Shown: positions 9,555 to 19,267 of the stretch, in pieces | Position numbering within the stretch: the first letter of the stretch is position 1 | How the letters are laid out: every line of letters starts with the position of its first letter | Source of the DNA: an uncultured Planctomycetales bacterium | GTDB lineage: Bacteria > Planctomycetota > Planctomycetia > Pirellulales > Thermoguttaceae | Length of the DNA stretch: 47,872 nt | Assembly: GCA_947305735.1 (NCBI GenBank) | Contig: CAMZEO010000006.1 | Location: forward strand, 1-47,872 | Direction of reading: 5' to 3' | The notes under the pieces: model-generated | The model's input: the letters and a program-made list of their open reading frames with translations, nothing else | What the model was told of the DNA's origin: nothing | Database searches by the model: none | Made by a program: the position numbers and the translations under genes

Positions 9555-10481
9555 TCATTTCCGTCTCGCGTGAATAAACCGGTCGACGCGCGCGAAATCG
9601 CGACGAATTTCCACGTCAATCCAGCGCCCGTCGGCTTTCATCTCGTCGGCGACAAGACCGACGGTCGTCGGACTCAATTCCATAAACAATCCGCCTCCGC
9701 TTTTAAGACGATCGGGCGCCTGGCGCGCGAGCCGAACGGGTAATTCCGCCCCAGTCGGACCTCCAAGCAAAGCCAGTTTCGGCTCGAAATTCTTTACGCT
9801 CGGCTCTAAATCGTCGTACTCCGACTCGGAAACGTAAGGGGGATTCGAGGCGATTATATCAAATCGCCTTTCCTCTGGCAAGTCCAACGGAACGGAATCC
9901 AGCAGGTTCCCTTCAAGAAACTCGATTTTATCGGCGACCTTGTGTTTTTCGGCGTTCTTTTTCGCGACGTCCAAGGCGGACGCGGAAACGTCGATCGCGA
10001 CGAGACGCGATTTCGCGACGTATTTGGCGAGCGCGACCGCGATGCAACCGCTCCCGACGCCGACGTCGCAAATCGACCAAACTCGGCGCTCGAGCGACTC
10101 GTCGTCCGACTCTGCGGAAGCGGTTTTATCGGCTTTTTTAATGTGTTCGATCGTTTCCAAAACCAACTGTTCCGTTTCCGGACGGGGAATCAACACGTTC
10201 AGATCGACGGTAAAATCAAGGGAATAGAACTCTTTTTTCCCGACAAGATAGGCGACCGGTTCGCCAAGACTTCGACGACGAACAAGATCGCGAAACTGGG
10301 AGCGAACGCTCTCGTCCGGCTTTTCGTCGTAACGAACAAAAAGATCGACGCGCGTCGTTTTTAACGCGAACGCGAGCAGGACTTCGGCGTCCAGGCGCGG
10401 CGAATCGATCCCTTTCTTGCTAAAAAAGGAGGTCGTCCACTCCAAAAGGTTCTTAATCGACCATTCTTCCGCTTGCGACAT
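9555..10481 (-). CDS. prmC: Release factor glutamine methyltransferase
   Basis: Class I MTase motifs VGSGCIAVALA and the diagnostic SNPPYVSESEY; next to prfA. Confidence 0.94.
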   Translation of the reverse strand: MSQAEEWSIKNLLEWTTSFFSKKGIDSPRLDAEVLLAFALKTTRVDLFVRYDEKPDESVRSQFRDLVRRRSLGEPVAYLVGKKEFYSLDFTVDLNVLIPRPETEQLVLETIEHIKKADKTASAESDDESLERRVWSICDVGVGSGCIAVALAKYVAKSRLVAIDVSASALDVAKKNAEKHKVADKIEFLEGNLLDSVPLDLPEERRFDIIASNPPYVSESEYDDLEPSVKNFEPKLALLGGPTGAELPVRLARQAPDRLKSGGGLFMELSPTTVGLVADEMKADGRWIDVEIRRDFARVDRFIHARRK

Positions 10482-10530
10482 GACGTCCTCGATCCCGCTA
10501 TGAAGGATTCTATCAATTCATTCGATCGAC

Positions 10531-11604
10531 TCATTCGATCGTTCCGAAAGAGCTTCGCAATTCCTGACGCTCGTAATCAAGCAACGCGTCGACGACGGGA
10601 GAAAGGTCGCCCGCCAAAATGACGTCGAGCTTGTACAGCGTCAAGCCGATTCGGTGGTCGGTGACGCGATTTTCCGGGAAATTGTAAGTGCGGATTCGTT
10701 CGCTTCGATCGCCGCTGCCCAATTTGCTCATGCGTTCCTGGGAACGTTTCGCCTGTTCCTGAGAACGTTTGAGTTCGTACAGGCGCGTTTTCAAAACGCG
10801 AAGAGCTTTCGCGAGATTCTTAATCTGGCTCTTTTCGTCCTGGCAGCTGACGACCAAACCCGTTTCGTAGTGAGTGAGCCGAATCGCGGACGCCGTTTTG
10901 TTGACGTGTTGTCCGCCGGGACCGCTCGCGCAGAATCGATCGATTCGATAATCGCTCTCTTTGAGTTCGATCTCGACGTCTTCAGGCTCCGCCATGACCG
11001 CGACGGTCGCCGCCGACGTGTGAATTCTGCCTTTCGCTTCCGTTTCCGGCACGCGCTGAACGCGATGTCCGCCGCTCTCGAATTGCAATTCGCGATAGCA
11101 CCCTTCGCCGTCGACGCCAAGCGTGATTTCTTTGAAACCGCCCATTTCCGAGGCGCTCATCGACATTATCTCGACCTTCCAGCGCTTCGACTCGCAGTAA
11201 TGGCGGTACATCTCAAAAAGATCGCGCGCGAAGAGCGCCGCTTCCTCGCCCCCCGTGCCCGCGTGAATTTCCATAATGCAACGCGAGCGGTTCGCGTCTT
11301 CCCCGCCGATCGTCATGTCGAGAAGTTCGTTCCAATGTTGCTCGCGTTCTTCGCGCAGATCGGGCAATTCCGCCTCGGCGAGTTCGCGCATCTCCGGATC
11401 GTCGCCTTCGAGCAGGTTCTTGGCCTCTTCAATCTCTTCGTTCAGCTTTTTAAACCGACGATATTTCACGCATAACTTCGCCAACGAGCCATGTTCGCGC
11501 GCGACCGCCGCCAACCGATTGGAATCGGCGAGGATCTCGGGATCGTTCATTTGACGCTCAAGTTCTTCGAAACGAGCCAGTTTTTCGTCTAGTAGCTTAC
11601 GCAT
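10531..11604 (-). CDS. prfA: Peptide chain release factor 1
   Basis: [65 protein letters not shown]. Confidence 0.97.
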   Translation of the reverse strand: MRKLLDEKLARFEELERQMNDPEILADSNRLAAVAREHGSLAKLCVKYRRFKKLNEEIEEAKNLLEGDDPEMRELAEAELPDLREEREQHWNELLDMTIGGEDANRSRCIMEIHAGTGGEEAALFARDLFEMYRHYCESKRWKVEIMSMSASEMGGFKEITLGVDGEGCYRELQFESGGHRVQRVPETEAKGRIHTSAATVAVMAEPEDVEIELKESDYRIDRFCASGPGGQHVNKTASAIRLTHYETGLVVSCQDEKSQIKNLAKALRVLKTRLYELKRSQEQAKRSQERMSKLGSGDRSERIRTYNFPENRVTDHRIGLTLYKLDVILAGDLSPVVDALLDYERQELRSSFGTIE

Positions 11605-11791
11605 GGATATTCTCGCGGCAAAACAATGAAACGATCAGGCGAAAACGGAAGTCTCCGACAAAAGACCCGACCTGCAAGACAATAACGAAAAAAAGCGGCT
11701 CCCCAGGACATGCCTAAGAATCCGCTTGTAATTCAGCGTCGCCCGACGCGCGGGAAAAGCCCGAAGGCTCCCGGAGTTCGCAGACTTCGAA

Positions 11792-12007
11792 TCAGGCCTT
11801 CTTGCCGTATTTGCCGCCAAACTTATTCTTGAACTTTTCGATACGCCCGGCGGTGTCGACGAACTTGACGCGACCGGTGTAAAAAGGATGGCACACGTTG
11901 CAAATATCGACTTTAAGCTCCGGCTTCGTGCTGCGCGTCATGAACGTGTTGCCGCAACCGCAGGTAACTTTGGTTTCCATGTACTTCGGATGAATATTCT
12001 CTTTCAT
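11792..12007 (-). CDS. rpmE: 50S ribosomal protein L31 (zinc-type)
   Basis: [45 protein letters not shown], with CxC...CxxC Zn ligands. Confidence 0.96.
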   Translation of the reverse strand: MKENIHPKYMETKVTCGCGNTFMTRSTKPELKVDICNVCHPFYTGRVKFVDTAGRIEKFKNKFGGKYGKKA

Positions 12008-12198
12008 CGGACAATCTCCACATTTGTGACGGTGAAGACGCTCGCCCTTACGCCGCTCTCATGCGGCTCGCGCGGAAGCGTCGCGCTTGAAACGCGCGTT
12101 CCATAAGGCGCAAACGACGACAAACGTCGGTGTTTTGGGTGTTTTCCGTGAGGACGCGACGACGCGGCGCCGAGCGACCAGTCGTCAATCGTCGCGTC

Positions 12199-12226
12199 AT
12201 TATAACCTTTTTTTTCACGTTGGCAA
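12199..12226 (-). promoter_or_regulatory. Sigma-70-like promoter for rpmE and the downstream block
   Basis: On the minus strand: TTGCCA, 16-bp spacer, TATAAT. Confidence 0.55.
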
Positions 12227-12297
12227 GGGGAGAATGCAAAAATTCCACGCTTTACCGGAGCCGCAAAACGCGTCGCGTCGTTTAACCGATTTCTCGA

Positions 12298-13098
12298 TCA
12301 CAAGTCAAGGACGTCGAACATGTCGTACAATTTGCCGGGCTTGCTTCGAACCAGGAATTTCGCCGCCTGCAAAGCGCCCGCCGCGTAGCTGTCGCGACTC
12401 GACGACTTGACGGTCAACTCGAGCGTTTCGCCCAGCATTCCGAAGAGAATCGTATGTTGTCCGGGATCGTCGCCTGTTCGAATCGCGTGATAAGCGATTT
12501 CGTCGTGAGGACGAGGACCGACGACGCCCTCGCGCCCGCAACGGAACGCGTCGATTCCCATCTCTTTGGCGACGAGAGCGCCAAATTTGAGCGCGGTTCC
12601 GCTGGGCGCGTCGACCTTATAACGGTGATGCCGTTCGATAATCTCGACGTCCGCGTCGGAATCCTTCAACGCGCGCGCCGCGATCTGCGAAAGTTTCATC
12701 GTCAAATTGACGGCCGGACTCATGCTCGGCGAACGGAGAACCGGCAGAGTTTTCGCGGCTTCTTCGAGTTTGGCGACTTGCTCGTCGGAAATGCCCGTCG
12801 AGCAGTAAATTAACGGGATATTCCGACTCGTGCAGAGCGTCAAGACGGCGTCGAACGCGCGCGCCGAGGAAAAGTCGATCAAGACGTCCGGCTGAACGTC
12901 GTTCGGTAATTCCGACGTCAACGCGACGCCGATCGCGCCGACTCCGGCGTGTTCGCCCGCGTCCTTGCCGACTGAGGGACAATCGGGCGCGTCCAGAGCC
13001 GCGACAATTTGGAAATCAGAATCGGCGACCGAGCGAGCGACAAGCGTCTTTCCCATCTTGCCGGCGGCGCCAAATAACGCTGTTTTAATCATTTGCAT
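12298..13098 (-). CDS. dapB: 4-hydroxy-tetrahydrodipicolinate reductase
   Basis: IKTALFGAAGKMGKTLV, DFSSARAFDAVL, EIIERHHRYKVDAPSGTALK. Confidence 0.95.
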   Translation of the reverse strand: MQMIKTALFGAAGKMGKTLVARSVADSDFQIVAALDAPDCPSVGKDAGEHAGVGAIGVALTSELPNDVQPDVLIDFSSARAFDAVLTLCTSRNIPLIYCSTGISDEQVAKLEEAAKTLPVLRSPSMSPAVNLTMKLSQIAARALKDSDADVEIIERHHRYKVDAPSGTALKFGALVAKEMGIDAFRCGREGVVGPRPHDEIAYHAIRTGDDPGQHTILFGMLGETLELTVKSSSRDSYAAGALQAAKFLVRSKPGKLYDMFDVLDL

Positions 13099-13164
13099 GG
13101 AGTCCTTTGCGTAATAGCGAATCCGTCCCTTAAATAACGCGTAATCGAAAGCGCGTCTCGTTTT

Positions 13165-14151
13165 CTAAGTCGCGTCGCGCTTCTTCTCTTGTGAATCGAT
13201 TGTCGAGGAACCTGTTTTTAAGCCGTCGGTTTCCTCCTCGCAAACGTCGGAACCGGCGGCGTTCGATTTTACCAACGCTCCGCCGAGCATTTCGATAAAC
13301 CTCGTCATAGCGGCGGTAAAAATTTTACGACGACGATAGATAACGCCGATAGGCCGCGATATTTTTGGAGCTTCGAGAGGTATCGCCGACAATTTTTTGG
13401 CCGCGAGATCGTCAAGCGCCGACGGAGCGGGCAAAATAGAGACGCCCATCCCGACTTCGATCGCCTGTTTGATCGTTTCAATATTGTCGAATTCGGTGAC
13501 GACGTTCACGCGGACGTTGTGTTGACGCATATATTTGTCCGTTTCGCGCCGTATCGGCAAATCATGATCGAAGGCGACGTAATCGAAACCTTCGAGCCTT
13601 TCGATCGGAATCGAGCGCTCCTTGGACAACGGATGTTTGTAAGGAGTGACGACGATCATCTCCTCGGAACGCAACGGGATGACGTTAAGTTCCGACGAAG
13701 CAGTCGGATAAGAAACGACTCCGACGTCCGCTTCCGAATCCAGCACCGCCTGATAAACTTTGTCGGGATGAAGAAACTCAAGCCTGATCTTCGTTTTCGG
13801 CTCCTCGGTCATAAAGTCGCGCATGCACTTGCTCATGTCGTGCAAGCCGACCGAATAAATCGCGGCGACGCGAATCGTCGCGTTTCCCTGCGTTTTCGAC
13901 GCTTGAACGCGAGAAACGACCGATTCGTAAGTTTCCAATATCTCGTGAAAACCTTCGTAACAAATTTTCCCCTCGGGGGTGAGCGCGAAAGGACGCTTCG
14001 AACGATCGATAAGCAAAACGCCGAGACGTTGTTCCAAACGGTGAATCGATTGAGTCGCCGCCGACTGACTGACGTTGTTGGCTTCGGCGCCGCGAGAAAA
14101 ACTCTGATAGTGAACGACGTCGCAAAAAATCCTAAACGTTTCCGTGTTCAT
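13165..14151 (-). CDS. LysR-family transcriptional regulator
   Basis: N-terminal wHTH (FRIFCDVVHYQSFSRGAEANNVSQSAATQSIHRLEQRLGVLLIDRSKRPFALTPEG) and LysR substrate-binding domain. Confidence 0.93.
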   Translation of the reverse strand: MNTETFRIFCDVVHYQSFSRGAEANNVSQSAATQSIHRLEQRLGVLLIDRSKRPFALTPEGKICYEGFHEILETYESVVSRVQASKTQGNATIRVAAIYSVGLHDMSKCMRDFMTEEPKTKIRLEFLHPDKVYQAVLDSEADVGVVSYPTASSELNVIPLRSEEMIVVTPYKHPLSKERSIPIERLEGFDYVAFDHDLPIRRETDKYMRQHNVRVNVVTEFDNIETIKQAIEVGMGVSILPAPSALDDLAAKKLSAIPLEAPKISRPIGVIYRRRKIFTAAMTRFIEMLGGALVKSNAAGSDVCEEETDGLKTGSSTIDSQEKKRDAT

Positions 14152-14500
14152 TCGAGCTATACTTCCTTGCGTCTAAAGGACGCGCGACTTCGTTATATAT
14201 TATTATTTCTGTTTAATACGACTTTCTCGTCTATGAGATTATCTTATCACTAAATCGGAGTCGTTCAAGGGAAATATGGAAACGTTTTGTTTTTTTTGGC
14301 GTTCCAGTCGTTGACCGCGCGACAAACGCCCCCGCCGGACGCGGAAACAAGCGATAATTTGTCTACGCCTACTTTATGCGCCAATGAAACGCGTTATACT
14401 CTAGGAAATTCGGTCGCGACAGACGGGAAACGAACGTCGGCGAAGAACGATTCTCCGGCGGCGTTTGACCGAAATCACACGATTATTAGGAGAATTCAAT

Positions 14501-15325
14501 ATGGATAAACTGAATCGACGCGACGCGTTGCGTTTGGTCGGCGTCGGCATGGGAACAATATTCGCTTACGGAGCCGCGCGCGAAACGAACGCCGACGACG
14601 CTACCGCCTCGCCGGCGAAGGTCGAAGGAGCGGACGCGTGGAAATACGCGCTCGTCGATCCGGACAAAGTCGCGAAAGACGCTTATGAACAGTATCCCGT
14701 CGGACGATGCATGCATACGACGTTTATGGCGATCGTCAAGAACGTCGGCGAAGCGCTCGCCGCGTTCGATCCTCTCGCGAGCGCCGCCATGTTGAATTTT
14801 CCTTTCCACATGATGAAATACGGCGATTCCGGCGCGAACGGCTGGGGTTCTCTCTGCGGCTCGCTCAACGGGGCGATGGCCGCCGTCGCCCTTTTCTGCG
14901 CCGACTCGGCAAAACGCAAGGCGATTCTTGACGAACTCGGGAACTACTACGAAAGAACGATGCTCCCGATCTTCAAACCCGAAGGCGGCGAAGAAACGCC
15001 GCGATCGATTTCCAATTCCATTCTTTGCCACGTTTCCAGCGGCAAGTGGATTTCCGTCGCCAAAGTTCGCTCCGACTCGCCCGAACGAACGGAACGTTGT
15101 TCGCGTCTGTCTGCGGACGTGGCGAAAAAGACGGCGGAACTTCTCAATTTATACCTGTCAAGCGACGTTTCCGACGAGGCGAAGGCGGCGATTTTAACCA
15201 GGCGTCCGGAACCCGTCGCGACTTGCGTCAAGTGTCACAACAAGGGCGGCGAAACGTCCGACGTTATCGGCAAAATGACCTGCAACGAATGCCACCCCGA
15301 AAAATCCGTCGATCATCATCAATAA
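14501..15325 (+). CDS. Split-Soret-like c-type cytochrome with Tat-like signal
   Basis: MDKLNRRDALRLVGVGMGTIFAYGAA (RR motif), C-GCAxxG-like SLCGSLNGAMAAVALFC, and two CXXCH haem sites (CVKCH, CNECH). AGGAG RBS before the ATG at 14501. Confidence 0.75.
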   Translation: MDKLNRRDALRLVGVGMGTIFAYGAARETNADDATASPAKVEGADAWKYALVDPDKVAKDAYEQYPVGRCMHTTFMAIVKNVGEALAAFDPLASAAMLNFPFHMMKYGDSGANGWGSLCGSLNGAMAAVALFCADSAKRKAILDELGNYYERTMLPIFKPEGGEETPRSISNSILCHVSSGKWISVAKVRSDSPERTERCSRLSADVAKKTAELLNLYLSSDVSDEAKAAILTRRPEPVATCVKCHNKGGETSDVIGKMTCNECHPEKSVDHHQ

Positions 15326-15372
15326 TCGGGGCTCCGGTCGACACGGTTGAATCAGTTTAAGGACGACCAAGT

Positions 15373-17022
15373 ATGTCAAACGCAACGACGAATCGAGAAA
15401 TCCGCCTTCATGGGGTCCCGCGCTATCTGGCGCCGTTTCACGCGAAATTGCACCCTCACTTCTTCACCGACGTTTTGGTCATAGGAGGCGGTCTTGCCGG
15501 ATTGACGGCGGCGCTGTCGGTCGACCCGTCCCAGAAAGTTCTGGTCGTGTGCAAGGCGGGACTGTCTCAGTCGAACAGTCTCAAAGCGCAGGGAGGAATC
15601 GCGACCGTATGGGACGCGCCCGACGACAAATTTGAGAACCACGTCAAAGACACGCTGATCGCGGGCGGCGCGCTGTGCGACAAAGAAGTCGTCGAATTCA
15701 TTGTTTCCCGCGGTCCCGACGAGGTTAAAAAACTCATCGGGTACGGCGCGAAATTCGATCGCGACGACCAGGGCAACATTCAACTCGGTCGCGAAGGAGG
15801 GCACGACCATTTTCGCGTTCTTCACGCGAACGGAGACTCCACCGGCGCCGAAATCATGCGCGCGATTACCGAGGAAGTTAAAAGGCGTCCGAATATCCGA
15901 ATTTGGGAAGACGCGTTCGCGCTCGATCTGCTCACTTACGACGGATTCTGCCGCGGAGCCGTCGTCTTTTGGGAAAAGGAACGCGAAACGGAACTCGTCT
16001 GGGCGAAACAGACGATTCTCGCGAGCGGAGGTCTCGGACAGCTCTATAGAGAGACGACTAATCCAAGCGTGGCGTGCGGCGACGGCGTCGCGATGGCGTT
16101 TCGGGCCGGCGCGGTTTGTCGCGATCTTGAATTCATCCAGTTTCACCCGACCGTTCTGTACATCGCCGGCGGAAGCCGAAGTTTGATCACCGAGGCGATG
16201 CGAGGCGAAGGAGCCAGACTCGTCGACAAAAACGGCTATCGGTTCATGCGCGATTACGACGAACGCGGGGAACTTGCGCCGCGCGACGTCGTCAGCAGAT
16301 CGATCGTTCAACAGATGAAGAAAACCAATTCGCCGAACGTCTATCTCGACCTTTCGCACAAGGATCGCGACTGGATTCTCAAACGCTTCCCCGGCATCGC
16401 GAAAATCTGCGCGGAATTTGGCGTCGACGTCACTAAGGATCGCATTCCTGTTCGGCCGGGCGCGCACTACGCCATGGGCGGCGTTCTCGTCGATCGGCGC
16501 AGTCGGACGACGATCAAAGGACTTTGGGCGGCCGGCGAGGCGAGCAGCACCGGTCTTCACGGGGCGAATCGGCTCGCTTCGAACAGCCTGCTCGAGGCGT
16601 TGGTCTACGGCGAACAGGCAGGCCGCCTCGCGGGCGAAATCGCGACTCAAACGACGGACGAATATCACGCGCTTCCTCTTGAAAACCCTCCCCTCCCGAA
16701 CGCGGGAATCGACGCCGTCGACGTCGCCGACGTGCGCAACTCGCTCAAGTCGACGATGCAACGTCTCTGCGGAGTCGTCCGCGCTGAGGTTGGGCTCAAA
16801 GAGGCGCTTCACAGCATTGAAGCCTGGTCGAAACTGCTCTTCAATAAGCAATTTGAAACGGTCGAAGCGTGGGAGACGCAAAATATGCTCGTCGTCGCGC
16901 GACTCGTCGTCGAGGGCGCGCTTCAAAGAAACGAAACTCGCGGAAGTCACAACAGAAGCGATTGCGAGCCGTTCGATCCGAACGTTCCCGCCGCGCACTC
17001 GCTCTTTATCAACGAGCGATAA
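15373..17022 (+). CDS. nadB: L-aspartate oxidase
   Basis: FAD motif DVLVIGGGLAGLTAALS, SNSLKAQGGIATVW, REGGHDHFRVLHANGDSTGAEI, QFHPTVLYIAGG, and GLHGANRLASNSLLEALVYG. Confidence 0.92.
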   Translation: MSNATTNREIRLHGVPRYLAPFHAKLHPHFFTDVLVIGGGLAGLTAALSVDPSQKVLVVCKAGLSQSNSLKAQGGIATVWDAPDDKFENHVKDTLIAGGALCDKEVVEFIVSRGPDEVKKLIGYGAKFDRDDQGNIQLGREGGHDHFRVLHANGDSTGAEIMRAITEEVKRRPNIRIWEDAFALDLLTYDGFCRGAVVFWEKERETELVWAKQTILASGGLGQLYRETTNPSVACGDGVAMAFRAGAVCRDLEFIQFHPTVLYIAGGSRSLITEAMRGEGARLVDKNGYRFMRDYDERGELAPRDVVSRSIVQQMKKTNSPNVYLDLSHKDRDWILKRFPGIAKICAEFGVDVTKDRIPVRPGAHYAMGGVLVDRRSRTTIKGLWAAGEASSTGLHGANRLASNSLLEALVYGEQAGRLAGEIATQTTDEYHALPLENPPLPNAGIDAVDVADVRNSLKSTMQRLCGVVRAEVGLKEALHSIEAWSKLLFNKQFETVEAWETQNMLVVARLVVEGALQRNETRGSHNRSDCEPFDPNVPAAHSLFINER

Positions 17023-17309
17023 CTTCGACGCCGCGCGTCGCGACGCTTCGACGGAAGTCGACGTCGGGCGCGCGAGGCGTCAACTCGTTCTCAGATCCTC
17101 GGTAAACGCCGATTTGGCAATTCCCGCCGCTTGCGCGCGCAAAATAGCGACGCTTCTCAAAACGGCGTTTAAAACTGACGCGTCCCTTTTCCGCGCGGCG
17201 TCGGACGGCTCCGCCCGACGCAAAACGTCTCTCGAAATATCAATTGCGCAAATTTTAACGATTCTATAAATTATTCTCAACATAACGTTCTTATCAGACG
17301 ATATTCGAT

Positions 17310-17347
17310 AGGAGAGGCGTCTCTTTAGAGGTTGAGACGTTTCTCCT
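17310..17347 (+). promoter_or_regulatory. 14-bp stem-loop in the leader of the downstream lipoprotein gene
   Basis: AGGAGAGGCGTCTC-(10-nt loop)-GAGACGTTTCTCCT: 14 continuous pairs including two G-U wobbles in the + strand RNA; no T-tract follows. Confidence 0.5.
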
Positions 17348-17379
17348 CGATAGAGTTCATGCCGTTCAAAGGAATCACC

Positions 17380-18069
17380 ATGACCCATTGCCGACGCTTA
17401 GTCTATACGTTCGCGACGACGACGCTTTTGTCGTTCGCGCTGTTTTCAGCGTCCGGGTGCGCCGGCGCGCTCCTTATGCCCTTCTACCTGATCAATGGAA
17501 CGGACGCGCCCGCCGTCTATAAAAACGAGATGAAGGAGATTCCAAAAGGGTCGAAAATCGTAGTCGTTTGCCGCTCTAATTTGAATCTTTACGGGTCGTC
17601 CAATCCTGACGCCGACCTTGCGCAAAGCGTGACATACGTCGTGTCGACGGAAATGAAAGACAAAAAAAAGAAGAATATCCAATGGATTCCGTATTCGGAA
17701 GCGGAAGACCAATTTGACGAAGAAGAACTCAATTCACTGAGTTTTGAAAAGATCGGGCATAAGCTGAAGGCGGATTACGTCATCGGCGTCGAGATCGATT
17801 CGTTTGAAATCCACCACTCGACCCAGTTCTATCAGGGCAACGCCAAAGTTCTCGTTCGCATGGTTCGCGTCCGGGACGGCGAAACGATCGTTCGGGAATC
17901 GATGCCGAACTATGTCTACCCCGCCAATCCCGTGCCGAGTTCAGACTACGACGAAATAGAATTTCAGAAGATCTACACCGTCCGTCTGGCAAGAAATATC
18001 GCCAAGCTGTTTTGCCCGCACGACCCGCACTCGGAATACGCCACCGACGCGGATTTCGCGCGGAAATAA
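17380..18069 (+). CDS. Putative lipoprotein of unknown function
   Basis: Signal peptide with lipobox (FALFSASGCAGA), GGA RBS before the ATG at 17380. Confidence 0.65.
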   Translation: MTHCRRLVYTFATTTLLSFALFSASGCAGALLMPFYLINGTDAPAVYKNEMKEIPKGSKIVVVCRSNLNLYGSSNPDADLAQSVTYVVSTEMKDKKKKNIQWIPYSEAEDQFDEEELNSLSFEKIGHKLKADYVIGVEIDSFEIHHSTQFYQGNAKVLVRMVRVRDGETIVRESMPNYVYPANPVPSSDYDEIEFQKIYTVRLARNIAKLFCPHDPHSEYATDADFARK

Positions 18070-18153
18070 TTTCTGGTTCGCTTTCGATCGGCTTTGATCG
18101 TCGACTCGACGACCAAATGCTAAAACGGGGAAAAGCGTCTTTTCCAATTTAAA

Positions 18154-18195
18154 ACAGCCGCTCTGATTCCGCGCGGAATCGGGGCGGCTGTTTTT
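18154..18195 (+). terminator. Intrinsic terminator
   Basis: ACAGCCGC...GCGGCTGTTTTT with an inner GATTCCGCGCGGAATC palindrome and a T-run. Confidence 0.85.
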
Positions 18196-18743
18196 CGTCA
18201 AGCGTCGCAACCGACGCGCGGACGGAAGAAGAACGCCAAAAGGCGACAACAATCCTGAAGCGTTCTTTTCCATTAGAAATAAAACTCCCTAAACGAGAAC
18301 CGACGCCGCCTGGCGTCGACGCGATTATCAATGTTTTCCGTAGAGAACGCTCGAAAAAACGTTTTCTCAGCCCCGTCGCGACGGCGGAGGCGGAAGAGAG
18401 TTCAGGCGACAAAGAACCGCCAACCATACCGTCTGGCAACGAAAAATGAACCGGTTTTTTTGAAAAGTTTGCTTAAAAATTGGCGAATTTCAAAACTTTT
18501 TGGAGTCAAACGCGTTTCATACTTTACGCGCTGAAATTTTTTTTGTATAATCGGAGCAGTGATGACGTTTGGGTCGCGAGGAGCCGAAAAGGTATAGGTT
18601 TTGGCTACTACTTATCGAGATTATCCGGTTTCTCAGACGAGATCGTCTTGATTTCGCGTCCCGAGCCGTTTTTCTAACGCTTTTTTAAACGCGGGTCGCC
18701 CGCGACCGCGTTGGTTTTTATTAAACGCAAGGTAATCATTTCG

Positions 18744-19214
18744 ATGAAGAATAACGTTTCCAAATTATTGGCGCTTTTCAGCGTTCTGCTTCTGGTGGCG
18801 TGCGTCGGTTGCGGCGGGCGCTTTAAAGTAAAGGGCAAAGTCGTCTTTTCAGACGGTTCTCCGCTTACTTTTGGCACGGTCAACTTTACCAATAACGACG
18901 TAATCTGCAAAGGGCAGATCGAAAAAGACGGCACGTTTGAGATGCGCACGTTCAAGCCGGGCGACGGCGTCCCTCCGGGGACGTATAAAGTTTTCATCTC
19001 CGGCACGTCTCAATTTGTCGATTCTGGTAAGACGGTAAAGACGGGCAACGACGAAAATGCCGCCGAGTTTCACACGATCGGCGTCGCGAAGGATTTGATC
19101 CCAACCGCGTACTGCAATCCTGACCTAAGTCCCTTTGATCCTGTGACAGTCAAGGGCAACGTCAAAAACCTGGAACTTAAAATCGAGGCGGAAGCCCCGG
19201 CGGTTGAAAATTGA
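18744..19214 (+). CDS. Planctomycete-type lipoprotein with carboxypeptidase-regulatory-like fold
   Basis: Lipobox LLLVACVGCGG; KVKGKVVFSDGSPLTFGTVNFTN...GTFEMRTFKPGDGVPPGTYKVFISG. Confidence 0.7.
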   Translation: MKNNVSKLLALFSVLLLVACVGCGGRFKVKGKVVFSDGSPLTFGTVNFTNNDVICKGQIEKDGTFEMRTFKPGDGVPPGTYKVFISGTSQFVDSGKTVKTGNDENAAEFHTIGVAKDLIPTAYCNPDLSPFDPVTVKGNVKNLELKIEAEAPAVEN

Positions 19215-19267
19215 CGAACGGTCGATCGTCTGAATCGTCATTCGCAAACTAAACACTCGGGTCTTTG

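Noticed and set aside
10654-11475. 273-aa + strand ORF opposite prfA
   Set aside because: Shadow frame of prfA with no RBS or family signature.
15376-16998. 540-aa - strand ORF opposite nadB
   Set aside because: Antisense shadow of nadB; no recognisable motif or credible composition.
18331-18677. Small + ORFs (67 and 65 aa) between the lipoprotein gene and the next lipoprotein
   Set aside because: Overlap a TATAAT-like promoter region, no convincing RBS or homology pattern.
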